A stretch of DNA of 64,000 bases, taken from 2-02-FULL-47-50 sp964479045 (GTDB lineage: Bacteria; Pseudomonadota; Gammaproteobacteria; Eutrophobiales; Eutrophobiaceae). The stretch lies in NCBI GenBank assembly GCA_964479045.1, contig CAYZJI010000009.1, forward strand, positions 1-64,000. The letters are read 5' to 3'. The notes under the pieces are model-generated. The model was not told the origin of the DNA and made no database searches. It saw only the letters and a program-made list of their open reading frames with translations. Both the position numbers and the translations under genes were made by a program. Below are positions 36,651 to 45,049 of the stretch, in pieces; positions within the stretch are counted from its first letter, which is position 1, and each line of letters begins with the position of its first letter.

Positions 36651-36679
36651 AACCCCGCCACCGGCGGGGTTTTGTTTTT
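36651..36679 (+). terminator. Rho-independent terminator after rpmA
   Basis: A 9-bp stem AACCCCGCC / GGCGGGGTT with an ACC loop is followed directly by a T-rich tract (TTTGTTTTT). It closes the rplU-rpmA unit. A heptad repeat begins at the very next base, 36680. Confidence 0.9.
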
Positions 36680-36784
36680 CGGGACTCGTGAAACGTGAAG
36701 AGTGAAGCGTTTTAAGAATGAAATCTCAATAATTACCCATTACGATTAACGCTTCACCAGTCCCGATTCCCGCGAGCGAGAGCG
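36680..36784. repeat. Heptad repeat, rpmA-obgE gap
   Basis: Fifteen 7-base units run in one unbroken register from 36680 to 36784. Left-side units include CGGGACT, CGTGAAA and CGTGAAG; right-side units include CGATTAA, CGCTTCA and CGATTCC. The central units have lost the CG but keep the spacing. It begins directly after the rpmA terminator and ends four bases before the obgE ATG, so the obgE leader is made of repeat. It shares units with the nuo copies about 30 kb away. Confidence 0.85.
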
Positions 36785-36788
36785 AGCC

Positions 36789-37829
36789 ATGAAATTTGTA
36801 GATGAAGCGACAATCAGTGTCGAAGCTGGCAATGGCGGTAACGGTTGCCTGAGTTTCTGGCGCGAAAAATATGTGCCGCGCGGCGGGCCGGACGGTGGCG
36901 ATGGCGGTGACGGCGGCAGTATTTATTTGCTGGTCGATACCGGCCTGAATACGCTCGCGGATTTCCGTTATCAACGTAAATTCCGTGCCACGCATGGACA
37001 GAAAGGTGCGGGCGGTGAATGCCGTGGCAAGAGCGGTGAGGATCTGTATATCAAGGTGCCACTTGGTACGCTGGTTTATGATGACGACACCGAAGAACTG
37101 ATCGGTGACATGGTGAAGCCGGATCAGACGTTGCTGGTGGCGAAAGGTGGTTTTCATGGCCTGGGCAATGCACGCTTCAAGAGCAGTGTGAACCGCTCGC
37201 CACGCCAGACCACAAAAGGCACGCCGGGTGAAAAGCGCAAACTGCGTCTGGAATTGCAGGTGCTGGCGGATGTGGGATTACTGGGCATGCCGAATGCAGG
37301 CAAGTCCACCTTTATCCGGGCGGTGTCGGCAGCCAAACCGAAAGTGGCGGATTATCCATTTACCACACTCCATCCACATCTGGGTGTGGTACGGGTCGGG
37401 CCGGAACAGAGTTTTGTCATTGCCGATATTCCCGGCCTGATTGAAGGGGCCGCGGAAGGTGCGGGTCTCGGCATACAATTTTTAAAGCATCTTTCGCGCA
37501 CGCACCTGTTACTGCATATTGTTGACATCGCCAGTTGTGAAAATATTGAGCAGGTAGTGAATAATATCCGCGTGATCGAAAATGAGCTAGCAGAGTTTGG
37601 TGAAGGGCTCGAAGAGCGTCCACGTTGGGTGGTGTTAAACAAGGCGGATTTATTACCGGAAGCGGATGCCGAGAAATACCGCAAGGCGGTTAGCAAAGCT
37701 ATGGGCAAGAAAGTACCGGTGTATCTGATTTCCGCGGTGAGTGGTCAGGGCTGTGATGAATTGACGAAGAAGATCCAGAACTGGATGGATCATAATTCAA
37801 CTTCCTCCCCCTCGAAGGGGGAGGATTAA
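36789..37829 (+). CDS. obgE: GTPase Obg/CgtA
   Basis: Essential ribosome-associated GTPase acting in 50S assembly and stress control. The glycine-rich Obg fold covers residues 1-158 (GNGGNGCLSFWREKYVPRGGPDGGDGG). The G domain has GMPNAGKST (P-loop, about 166), the switch DYPFTTL, DIPGL, and NKAD (about 283). Of its 346 residues, the last nine (TSSPSKGED) are encoded by a dispersed hairpin repeat that starts inside the gene. The ATG directly follows a heptad repeat with no clear Shine-Dalgarno sequence beyond GAGCGAG. Confidence 0.95.
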   Translation: MKFVDEATISVEAGNGGNGCLSFWREKYVPRGGPDGGDGGDGGSIYLLVDTGLNTLADFRYQRKFRATHGQKGAGGECRGKSGEDLYIKVPLGTLVYDDDTEELIGDMVKPDQTLLVAKGGFHGLGNARFKSSVNRSPRQTTKGTPGEKRKLRLELQVLADVGLLGMPNAGKSTFIRAVSAAKPKVADYPFTTLHPHLGVVRVGPEQSFVIADIPGLIEGAAEGAGLGIQFLKHLSRTHLLLHIVDIASCENIEQVVNNIRVIENELAEFGEGLEERPRWVVLNKADLLPEADAEKYRKAVSKAMGKKVPVYLISAVSGQGCDELTKKIQNWMDHNSTSSPSKGED

Positions 37830-37904
37830 GGTGGGGGTGAGATCCTTGGTAATGAATGAATTTCAACCCCCATCCCGACCTTCCCCCTGCCAGGGGGAAG
37901 GGGA
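37804..37904. repeat. Inverted pair of hairpin repeats, obgE end to proB
   Basis: Unit 1 contains CCTCCCCCTCGAAGGGGGAGG (37804-37824, a 9-bp stem) followed by GGTGGGGGTGA. Unit 2, in opposite orientation, has CAACCCCCATCCCGA followed by the stem CCTTCCCCC / GGGGGAAGG at 37879-37902. The two are approximate reverse complements of each other. Unit 1 overlaps the last codons of obgE. The hairpin at 14702-14724 looks like a third, degenerate member. Confidence 0.65.
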
Positions 37905-37940
37905 ATATTTATAAACAGTAAATGTTGTGACAGGAACCTT

Positions 37941-39065
37941 ATGACTGACAATCGCGCAAGACTGAAAGACGCCCGCCGCTGGGTAATCAAATTGGGCAGC
38001 TCATTGCTGACCAATAACGGCTGCGGCTTGCGTGCGGAATCGTTGCAGAACTGGGTCAACCAGATCATGGAACTGCGCAAGAACGGTTGTGAAGTAGTGA
38101 TTGTATCGTCCGGTGCAGTTGCAGAAGGCGTTACACGTTTGGGCTGGAAAAGCCGCCCGAACAGCGTCCACGAATTACAAGCCGCTGCCGCAGTCGGTCA
38201 GATGGGTCTGGTGCAGGCGTATGAAACCTGTTTCCAGAAATTCGGTGTGCACACCGCGCAGGTCTTGCTGACGCACGATGATATTAAGGATCGCCAGCGT
38301 TACCTGAATGCACGCAGCAGCCTCAACACACTGATCAAACTTGGGGTGGTGCCGGTCATCAATGAAAACGATACCGTTGCCACTGATGAAATCCGTTTTG
38401 GTGACAACGATACGCTGGCGGGCCTCGTGACCAATCTGATTGAAGCAGATGTGCTGGTGATACTCACTGATCAGCAGGGATTGTTTGATAAAGATCCCCG
38501 CAGCAATTCTGATGCAAAATTAATTACTGAAGCCGATGCCAATGATGCTTCCCTGCAGCAGTATGCAGGTGAAGGCGGTATCCTCGGACGCGGTGGCATG
38601 CTGACCAAATTACGTGCTGCGAAACTTGCTGCAAAATCCGGCGCGGATACCATCATTGCTGCGGGTCTTGAGCAGAATGTTTTACCGCGTGTCGCCAATG
38701 GCGAGTTGATTGGTACTTTTCTGACGACCACGAATGAACCGCTGACGGCACGCAAGCAATGGCTGGCCGGACAGACACAGGTGCACGGAAAATTAATCCT
38801 CGATGCCGGTGCCGTAAAAGTGCTGAGTGCGCAGGGTAAAAGTTTGCTCGCCGTGGGCGTGAAAGCCGTGGAAGGAGATTTCCGGCGTGGCGAGATTGTC
38901 TCCTGTATTGCCGAAGACCGCAGCGAGATTGCGCGTGGCCTGGTGAATTATGGTGCGAGCGAAACGCGCAAGATTATGGGCAAGCCCAGTGACAAGTTTG
39001 AGGAATTACTCGGCTATGTGGATGAGCCGGAGTTGATCCATCGGGATAATTTGATTCTGGTTTGA
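37941..39065 (+). CDS. proB: Glutamate 5-kinase
   Basis: First enzyme of proline synthesis: phosphorylates glutamate with ATP. The amino-acid kinase domain covers about residues 10-255 (VIKLGSSLLTNNG, SSGAVAEG, NENDTVATDEIRFGDND), followed by a C-terminal PUA domain (about 280-365). The 374-residue length is normal. proA is not adjacent. The position between obgE and rpsT matches Pseudomonas. Confidence 0.96.
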   Translation: MTDNRARLKDARRWVIKLGSSLLTNNGCGLRAESLQNWVNQIMELRKNGCEVVIVSSGAVAEGVTRLGWKSRPNSVHELQAAAAVGQMGLVQAYETCFQKFGVHTAQVLLTHDDIKDRQRYLNARSSLNTLIKLGVVPVINENDTVATDEIRFGDNDTLAGLVTNLIEADVLVILTDQQGLFDKDPRSNSDAKLITEADANDASLQQYAGEGGILGRGGMLTKLRAAKLAAKSGADTIIAAGLEQNVLPRVANGELIGTFLTTTNEPLTARKQWLAGQTQVHGKLILDAGAVKVLSAQGKSLLAVGVKAVEGDFRRGEIVSCIAEDRSEIARGLVNYGASETRKIMGKPSDKFEELLGYVDEPELIHRDNLILV

Positions 39066-39098
39066 AAACGATTGCGCATTGATGCACATCACTCCTTC

Positions 39099-39200
39099 CG
39101 TCATTCCGGAAACCCCGCAGGGGTTATCCGGAATCCAGATAAAACAATTTTTCTATCTGGGTTCCGGGTCGGCTGCGTGTGCTCGCCGCCCGGAATGACG
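39099..39200. repeat. MITE-like palindromic element, copy 2
   Basis: A 102-bp element starts CGTCATTCCGG and ends CCGGAATGACG, so its terminal 11 bases are perfect inverted repeats. It contains the internal ATCCGGAATCCAGAT and ATCTGGGTTCCGGGTC segments shared with copy 1 at 34631. It is non-coding and sits between proB and the terminator ahead of rpsT. Confidence 0.7.
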
Positions 39201-39226
39201 ATATCATCCATTACATCCCTATAAAC

Positions 39227-39254
39227 AAAAAAACCGGCATTAAGCCGGTTTTTT
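39227..39254. terminator. Bidirectional terminator between proB and rpsT
   Basis: CCGGC / GCCGG with a five-base loop, flanked by seven A on the left and six T on the right, forms a terminator that can act on both strands. It serves convergent proB (plus) and rpsT (minus). Confidence 0.85.
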
Positions 39255-39276
39255 CTGATGTGTCTGTGGGAGTTAA

Positions 39277-39540
39277 TTACTGCATGGCCCGCAGGAAGTT
39301 ATTCATCTGACGCTTGTGGCGGGCAGCCTTGTTTTTGTGGATATAACCTTTTCTGGCCATCTGGTCGACCACAGGTACTGCAGCTTTGACCGCCTCATGG
39401 GTGGCCTTTTTGTCCTTGGCCTGGGCCACGGTCTGGACCTTCTTCATAGAGGTGCGCAGCATGGATTTCTGGCTGGTGTTATGCTCCCGGCGTTTCTCGC
39501 TCTGACGCGCCCGTTTTTTGGCTGAGGCTATATTGGCCAA
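39277..39540 (-). CDS. rpsT: 30S ribosomal protein S20
   Basis: Small-subunit ribosomal protein of 87 residues (ANIASAKKRARQSEKRREHN at the start). The start codon is TTG at 39540, eight bases after the Shine-Dalgarno sequence AGGAG. The E. coli gene also uses UUG, where it takes part in autogenous control, so this rare start appears conserved. It is transcribed from a strong promoter at 39610-39582 and converges on proB. Confidence 0.97.
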   Translation of the reverse strand: MANIASAKKRARQSEKRREHNTSQKSMLRTSMKKVQTVAQAKDKKATHEAVKAAVPVVDQMARKGYIHKNKAARHKRQMNNFLRAMQ

Positions 39541-39581
39541 GGTTGTGCTCCTGTCATACTGATTCGTTATAGAAGGCGCGC

Positions 39582-39610
39582 ACTATGCTGATCTTGCGTG
39601 GATTTGTCAA
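39582..39610 (-). promoter_or_regulatory. Sigma-70 promoter of rpsT
   Basis: On the minus strand, a perfect TTGACA (39610-39605) is followed after 17 bases by CATAGT (39587-39582), giving a start site near 39575 and a leader of about 35 nt. It is the best -35 match seen in the window, as expected for a ribosomal protein gene. Because murJ is read the other way from the same 160-bp gap, the two control regions must overlap. Confidence 0.7.
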
Positions 39611-39697
39611 TCCTTTGCGCCAATTATGCTATGCTCGCGGCTGGCAAAATACCATGCCAAACAGACAGATAGACGATTTTCGCCCTTACCGGGGCAG

Positions 39698-41251
39698 TTG
39701 AGGTTCAGAGCTCTGAGTAAATTCCTGTTGAAATCTACGCTGGTGGTCAGTTTTATGACCTTCCTCTCGCGCGTCTTCGGACTGCTCCGGGACATCGTTA
39801 TCGCCAATTATTTTGGCGCCGGGGCCGGGGCGGACGCCTTCTTTGTGGCCTTCAAAATCCCGAATTACCTGCGGCGGTTATTCGCCGAGGGTGGTTTTTC
39901 GCAGGCCTTTGTGCCGGTGCTGAGCGAGTTCAAAAGCACCCGCAGCCTCGACGAGGTACGGACACTTGTTAATCATGTCAGCGGTACACTGGGCCTGATT
40001 CTGTTTGTGATTACCGTGATCGGCGTGGTTGCATCACCGGTTTTAATCATGATTTTTGCGCCGGGCTTTGTCTCAAACGGCGGCCGCTATGATCTCGCAG
40101 TGAGCATGCTGCAGATCACATTCCCGTATATTCTGTTTATATCACTCACGGCGCTTGCAGGCGGGATACTGAATACCTGGGGGCGGTTTGCGGTGCCGGC
40201 ATTTACTCCGGTGCTGATGAATGTTTCTCTGATTCTCTGTGCCATTTATCTTGCTCCCCGACTTGAGGAACCGGTCACGGCACTGGCCTGGGGCGTGCTG
40301 ATTGCAGGCATTGTCCAGTTGCTGTTCCAGTTTCCATTTTTGTTGCGGCAAGGGTTGTTGCCCCATCCTATTCCGAACTGGCACTATGAAGGCGTGCAGC
40401 GGATCATCAAGCTGATGGTGCCCGCGCTGTTTGCGGTGTCGGTGACCCAGATCAATCTGATTATAGCGATGTGGATTGCTTCCTTTCTGCAGACCGGCAG
40501 TATTTCCTGGCTGTATTACGCGGAACGTCTGATGGAATTTCCGCAAGGTGTGTTTGGTGTGGCGCTGGCGACCGTCATCCTGCCGGATTTGTCACGTCAA
40601 CATGCTGAACAGGATGGACAACAGTTCAGCCGCACGCTGGATTGGGCGTTGCGCTGGGCTGTTCTGATTACGTTACCTGCAACATTAGGATTGATTTTAC
40701 TGGCCGGGCCATTGCTCACTACATTGTTCCAGTATGGTGAATTCTCCGCGCGCGATGTGGAGATGAGCCGTCTTGCGGTGATTGCCTATGCAGGCGGTCT
40801 GACCGGATTCGTATTGATCAAGGTATTCGCCAGCGGTTATTTCTCGCGGCAGGATACGCGCACACCGGTGAAGATTGGTGTCACAGCCATGGTGGCCAAT
40901 ATCATATTAAGTGTGGCGCTGGTCGGCCCGTTTGCACATGCCGGTCTGGCACTCGCGACTTCGCTGGCCTCATTTGTGAATGCCGGGTTGCTGTTTTATT
41001 TTCTGTACCGGCGTCAGGCCTATCATATACAACGTGGCTGGATGATATATCTGTTCCGGGTAATTCTCGCCTGTGTATTGATGAGTGCCGCGCTGGTGTA
41101 TCTGGTGCCCGCACTCGATCAGTGGCTGGCATGGGCTGCCCCGGTGCGAGCCGTGCAACTGGCCATGTGGATAGCACTGGGGATGAGCGTGTATGCGCTG
41201 ACATTGTTTATCAGTGGTCTGCGGCCCCGTCACATGGCGTTAGACATCTGA
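39698..41251 (+). CDS. murJ: Lipid II flippase MurJ
   Basis: MOP-superfamily membrane protein that flips lipid II across the inner membrane. SRVFGLLRDIVIANYFGAGAGADAFFVAFKIPNYLRRLFAEGGFSQAFVP is the classical N-terminal block. About 14 helices are predicted. TTG 39698 gives 517 residues, close to the usual 510, and begins just before the first helix. ATG 39626 would add 24 polar residues and would lie very near the rpsT promoter. I prefer the TTG, with modest certainty. Confidence 0.93.
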   Translation: MRFRALSKFLLKSTLVVSFMTFLSRVFGLLRDIVIANYFGAGAGADAFFVAFKIPNYLRRLFAEGGFSQAFVPVLSEFKSTRSLDEVRTLVNHVSGTLGLILFVITVIGVVASPVLIMIFAPGFVSNGGRYDLAVSMLQITFPYILFISLTALAGGILNTWGRFAVPAFTPVLMNVSLILCAIYLAPRLEEPVTALAWGVLIAGIVQLLFQFPFLLRQGLLPHPIPNWHYEGVQRIIKLMVPALFAVSVTQINLIIAMWIASFLQTGSISWLYYAERLMEFPQGVFGVALATVILPDLSRQHAEQDGQQFSRTLDWALRWAVLITLPATLGLILLAGPLLTTLFQYGEFSARDVEMSRLAVIAYAGGLTGFVLIKVFASGYFSRQDTRTPVKIGVTAMVANIILSVALVGPFAHAGLALATSLASFVNAGLLFYFLYRRQAYHIQRGWMIYLFRVILACVLMSAALVYLVPALDQWLAWAAPVRAVQLAMWIALGMSVYALTLFISGLRPRHMALDI

Positions 41252-41265
41252 GAACAACAGCTGCC

Positions 41266-42207
41266 ATGGAGTTCATTCGTTATCTTTATAATCTGCGCGC
41301 CCGTCATAAAGGCTGTGTGGCGGCAATTGGTAATTTTGATGGCGTCCATCGCGGGCATCAGGCCATTATCCGGCAGTTGCATGCAGCGGGAAAAAATTCA
41401 GGTGTGCCATCCTGCGCGATTATTTTCGAACCGCATCCGCAGGAATTCTTTGCGCGGGACAATGCGCCGGCCCGTTTGCTGCGCTTGCGCGAAAAAGTTG
41501 AGTATCTTGGAGAGCAGGGTGTGGATCGGGTACTCTGTCTGCGTTTTGATCAGACGTTCGCAGCGCTCTCTGCGGAGCAGTTTGTCCGGGAAATACTGGC
41601 TGAACGTCTGGGCGTCAGACATCTGGTGGTCGGTGAAGATTTTCGTTTTGGCAAGGATCGGTCCGGCGATGTTTCATTGCTTCGCCGTTTGAGTGAAACA
41701 TATGGATATACACTGGAATGTCCGGAGGTCTGTTTGCAGGATGGCCGCCGGGTGAGCAGTACCTGGTTGCGGGAATCGCTTGCCGCAGGCGATATCGCCA
41801 TGGCGACAACATTGCTGGGCCGGCCCTATACCATCAGCGGACGGGTCGTCCATGGTGACAAACGTGGCCGCACCTTGGGATTTCCCACGATTAATGTTGA
41901 TCTGCATCGTTTGCGCAGTCCGGTTTCCGGTATATTTGCTGCCCGTGTACTGGGCCTTGATGCGGATGGATTGCCTGCTGCAGTTTCCGTCGGCACACGC
42001 CCTGTGTTTGGCGGCGGTTCAGTGTTGCTGGAAGCCCACATACTGGATTTCAACCGGGAAGTTTACGGGTGTTATGTGCGGGTGGAACTGCTGAAACAAC
42101 TCAGAAACGAGGAAATGTTTGCTAACATGGCGGCCTTGCAAAAGCAGATGCAGAAGGATGTCGCCACTGTGCGGGAATTTTTTAATAATAAAAATAACAG
42201 TAACTGA
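41266..42207 (+). CDS. ribF: Bifunctional riboflavin kinase / FAD synthetase
   Basis: Converts riboflavin to FMN and then FAD. The N-terminal adenylyltransferase domain has GNFDGVHRGH (about 25-34) and VSSTWLRE (about 163). The C-terminal kinase domain has GKRGRTLGFPTIN-like DKRGRTLGFPTINVD (about 201). The product has 313 residues. The ATG at 41266, 15 bp after murJ, is the family start; the frame is open further upstream but only inside murJ. Next gene ileS follows after 6 bp. Confidence 0.95.
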   Translation: MEFIRYLYNLRARHKGCVAAIGNFDGVHRGHQAIIRQLHAAGKNSGVPSCAIIFEPHPQEFFARDNAPARLLRLREKVEYLGEQGVDRVLCLRFDQTFAALSAEQFVREILAERLGVRHLVVGEDFRFGKDRSGDVSLLRRLSETYGYTLECPEVCLQDGRRVSSTWLRESLAAGDIAMATTLLGRPYTISGRVVHGDKRGRTLGFPTINVDLHRLRSPVSGIFAARVLGLDADGLPAAVSVGTRPVFGGGSVLLEAHILDFNREVYGCYVRVELLKQLRNEEMFANMAALQKQMQKDVATVREFFNNKNNSN

Positions 42208-42213
42208 TAGAGC

Positions 42214-45042
42214 ATGACCGATTACAAACACACATTAAATCTGCCGAAGACGGACTTCGCCATGAAGGCCAATCTTGCCCAACGTGAACCGGAAATGCTG
42301 GCAGAGTGGCAGAAATCTGATCTCTACGGACAAATCCGCGCCAGCAAAAAGGGGCGCCCGCAATATATCCTGCATGATGGCCCGCCATATGCGAACGGTG
42401 ACATCCATATTGGTCATGCGGTTAATAAAATTCTGAAAGACATTATTATCAAGTCCCGCAGCCTGAGCGGTTTCGATGCGCCCTATGTGCCGGGCTGGGA
42501 TTGTCATGGTCTGCCGATTGAACTGATGGTGGAAAAAAAGATCGGCAAGGCCGGGCACAAGGTTGATCCCAAAACGTTCCGCGATGCCTGCCGTGATTAT
42601 GCGAGCAAGCAGGTGGATCGGCAGCGCGAGGATTTCCAGCGGCTGGGGGTTCTCGGTGACTGGCAGAAACCCTATCTCACGATGGATTTTCATACCGAAG
42701 CCAATATCGTTCGCGCACTCGGCAAGATGATCCATGCCGGCCACATGGTCAAAGGTTACAAGCCGGTGCACTGGTGTATTGATTGCGGATCAGCACTCGC
42801 TGAAGCGGAAGTGGAATATGAAGACAAGACATCTCCGGCTATTTATGTTCGTTATCCAGTTAAAAAAGAAGAAGTTGAAAATGGAAATTTCTTGGGAAGG
42901 TTTACAAGGCAAGCAGCCAGTGTAGACAGGCCGATATCAGTTGTCATCTGGACAACTACTCCATGGACATTACCTGCAAGTATGGCAGTTACTGTTCATC
43001 CACAATCAAATTATGTTTTGGTTGAAACAGATTTAGGGCAAGGCAAAGAGCTGTTGTTGTTAGCTGAGGATCTTTTAGGACAACTTCGGCAAGCATGGAA
43101 AGCTGAGTTGAAGATCGCTTATCAGGCAAGAGGGGATGCTTTGGAGCAAATCAGGCTTCAACATCCCTTCTATCAGCGTGAAGTGCCGGTAATTTTAGGC
43201 AAGCATGTAACAATGGAAACGGGTACTGGTGCTGTTCACACAGCACCGGGCCACGGTATTGATGACTATGTTGTTGGTAGTAAATATGGATTAAATGTGT
43301 TTAATCCCGTTGGTGGTAATGGATGTTATTTGCCAGATACAGAGTTATTTGCCGGCGAAAACGTGTTCAAAGCCAATGATCATGTAATCGAAGTATTAAA
43401 AGAAAAGGGAAATTTATTGCATGCAGGAACCGTGCAGCACAGTTATCCGCATTGCTGGCGGCACAAGACGCCGATTATTTTCCGGGCGACACCGCAGTGG
43501 TTTATCAGTATGGACAATAATGGTCTGCGTAAACATGCACTGCGTGAAATTGATGAAAACGTGCAATGGCTGCCAGACTGGGGCCGCCAGCGCATCCGCG
43601 GCATGGTGGCGGACCGTCCGGACTGGTGTATTTCCCGCCAACGTACCTGGGGCGTGCCCATTACCGTATTCGTACACAAGACCACGGGTGAGCTGCATCC
43701 GGAAACGCTGGCATTGGTTGAACAGGTGGCCAAACGTGTCGAGCAACGCGGCATTGATGCGTGGTTTGATCTGAATGCGAGTGAATTGCTCGGCAATAAC
43801 ACAGAATATGAAAAAGTGGGTGACACGCTGGATGTGTGGTTTGATTCCGGTGTGACCCATGCGGCTGTGCTGGAAGCCGATCCACGGTTACATGCCCCGG
43901 CAGATTTGTATCTTGAAGGGTCCGATCAACATCGTGGCTGGTTCCAGTCCTCATTGCTGACGTCTGTCGGCATCAACAATCATGCACCTTATAAATGTGT
44001 GCTCACACATGGCTTCACTGTCGATGCCAAGGGCATGAAGATGTCCAAGTCCAAAGGCAACGTGGTCGCGCCGCAGCAGGTCATGAAAACACTCGGCGCC
44101 GACATTCTGCGTTTGTGGGTGGCGGCTACGGACTACCGCAATGAAATGAGTGTGTCGGACGAAATCCTGAAACGCATGGCGGATGCCTATCGCCGCCTGC
44201 GTAATACGGCACGCTATCTGCTTTCGAACCTGGATGGTTTCGATCCCGAAAAAGACTGTGTGCCATTTGATCAGATGATTGCGCTGGATCGCTGGGCTGT
44301 TTATAAAACAGCGGCTTTGCAAAAAGAAATTATTGCTGCTTATGATACCTGTCAGTTTCATCTGATCTATCAAAAGCTGCATCAGTTCTGTGTGGTGGAG
44401 ATGGGTGGATTCTATCTGGATATAACAAAAGATCGCCAGTACACCACGCCTGCAAAAGGACTGCCACGCCGATCGGCGCAAACTGCCATGTATCGCATTA
44501 TTGAAGCGCTGGTACGCTGGTTTGCGCCGGTGCTGAGTTTTACGGCCGACGAGATCTGGAAGTATATGCCGGGCAAACGCGGCGCATCGGTGTTCCTTGA
44601 AGACTGGTATACCAATTTCGGTGATCTCAGTGCTATGCAGGAATCATTGGACTACTGGGATGCGATCATCAAGGTGCGCGATGCGGTCAGCAAGGAACTG
44701 GAAAAAGTACGTGTGGCCGGAGCGATCGGATCTTCACTGGATGCCGAGGTGGATTTGTATTGTGATGAATCCCTGCTGCAGGTATTGGGCAAACTCGAAG
44801 ATGAATTGCGGTTTGTATTCATTACGTCCTATGCACGCCTTCATACTTTGAGTGAGGCAAGGGACACTGAACCGTCTGAAATCGAAGGACTGCGAGTCAA
44901 GGTGTCAGCTTCATCACATACCAAGTGTATCCGTTGCTGGCACCATCGCGAGGATGTGGGCAAAAACAGCAAACATCCCGAACTGTGCGGACGCTGTGCC
45001 GGAAACGTCGATGGGCCGGTAGAACATCGTAAATACGCCTGA
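42214..45042 (+). CDS. ileS: Isoleucyl-tRNA synthetase
   Basis: Class I aminoacyl-tRNA synthetase of 942 residues. HIGH is at 65-68 and KMSKS near 610. The CP1 editing domain has WTTTPWTLPAS and GTGAVHTAPGHGIDDY with the editing Asp. The C-terminal zinc site is CIRCWHH...CGRC. The segment 42841-43440 (about residues 210-408, the editing domain) is distinctly AT-richer and uses TTA, AGA and AGG codons, unlike the rest of the gene. The reading frame and all motifs are intact. Confidence 0.97.
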   Translation: MTDYKHTLNLPKTDFAMKANLAQREPEMLAEWQKSDLYGQIRASKKGRPQYILHDGPPYANGDIHIGHAVNKILKDIIIKSRSLSGFDAPYVPGWDCHGLPIELMVEKKIGKAGHKVDPKTFRDACRDYASKQVDRQREDFQRLGVLGDWQKPYLTMDFHTEANIVRALGKMIHAGHMVKGYKPVHWCIDCGSALAEAEVEYEDKTSPAIYVRYPVKKEEVENGNFLGRFTRQAASVDRPISVVIWTTTPWTLPASMAVTVHPQSNYVLVETDLGQGKELLLLAEDLLGQLRQAWKAELKIAYQARGDALEQIRLQHPFYQREVPVILGKHVTMETGTGAVHTAPGHGIDDYVVGSKYGLNVFNPVGGNGCYLPDTELFAGENVFKANDHVIEVLKEKGNLLHAGTVQHSYPHCWRHKTPIIFRATPQWFISMDNNGLRKHALREIDENVQWLPDWGRQRIRGMVADRPDWCISRQRTWGVPITVFVHKTTGELHPETLALVEQVAKRVEQRGIDAWFDLNASELLGNNTEYEKVGDTLDVWFDSGVTHAAVLEADPRLHAPADLYLEGSDQHRGWFQSSLLTSVGINNHAPYKCVLTHGFTVDAKGMKMSKSKGNVVAPQQVMKTLGADILRLWVAATDYRNEMSVSDEILKRMADAYRRLRNTARYLLSNLDGFDPEKDCVPFDQMIALDRWAVYKTAALQKEIIAAYDTCQFHLIYQKLHQFCVVEMGGFYLDITKDRQYTTPAKGLPRRSAQTAMYRIIEALVRWFAPVLSFTADEIWKYMPGKRGASVFLEDWYTNFGDLSAMQESLDYWDAIIKVRDAVSKELEKVRVAGAIGSSLDAEVDLYCDESLLQVLGKLEDELRFVFITSYARLHTLSEARDTEPSEIEGLRVKVSASSHTKCIRCWHHREDVGKNSKHPELCGRCAGNVDGPVEHRKYA

Positions 45043-45049
45043 GCCGGTT

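Noticed and set aside
42841..43440. Intein or inserted mobile DNA inside ileS
   Set aside because: The protein reads as normal IleRS with intact editing motifs and normal total length. Only the composition differs, so domain replacement is more fitting than insertion.
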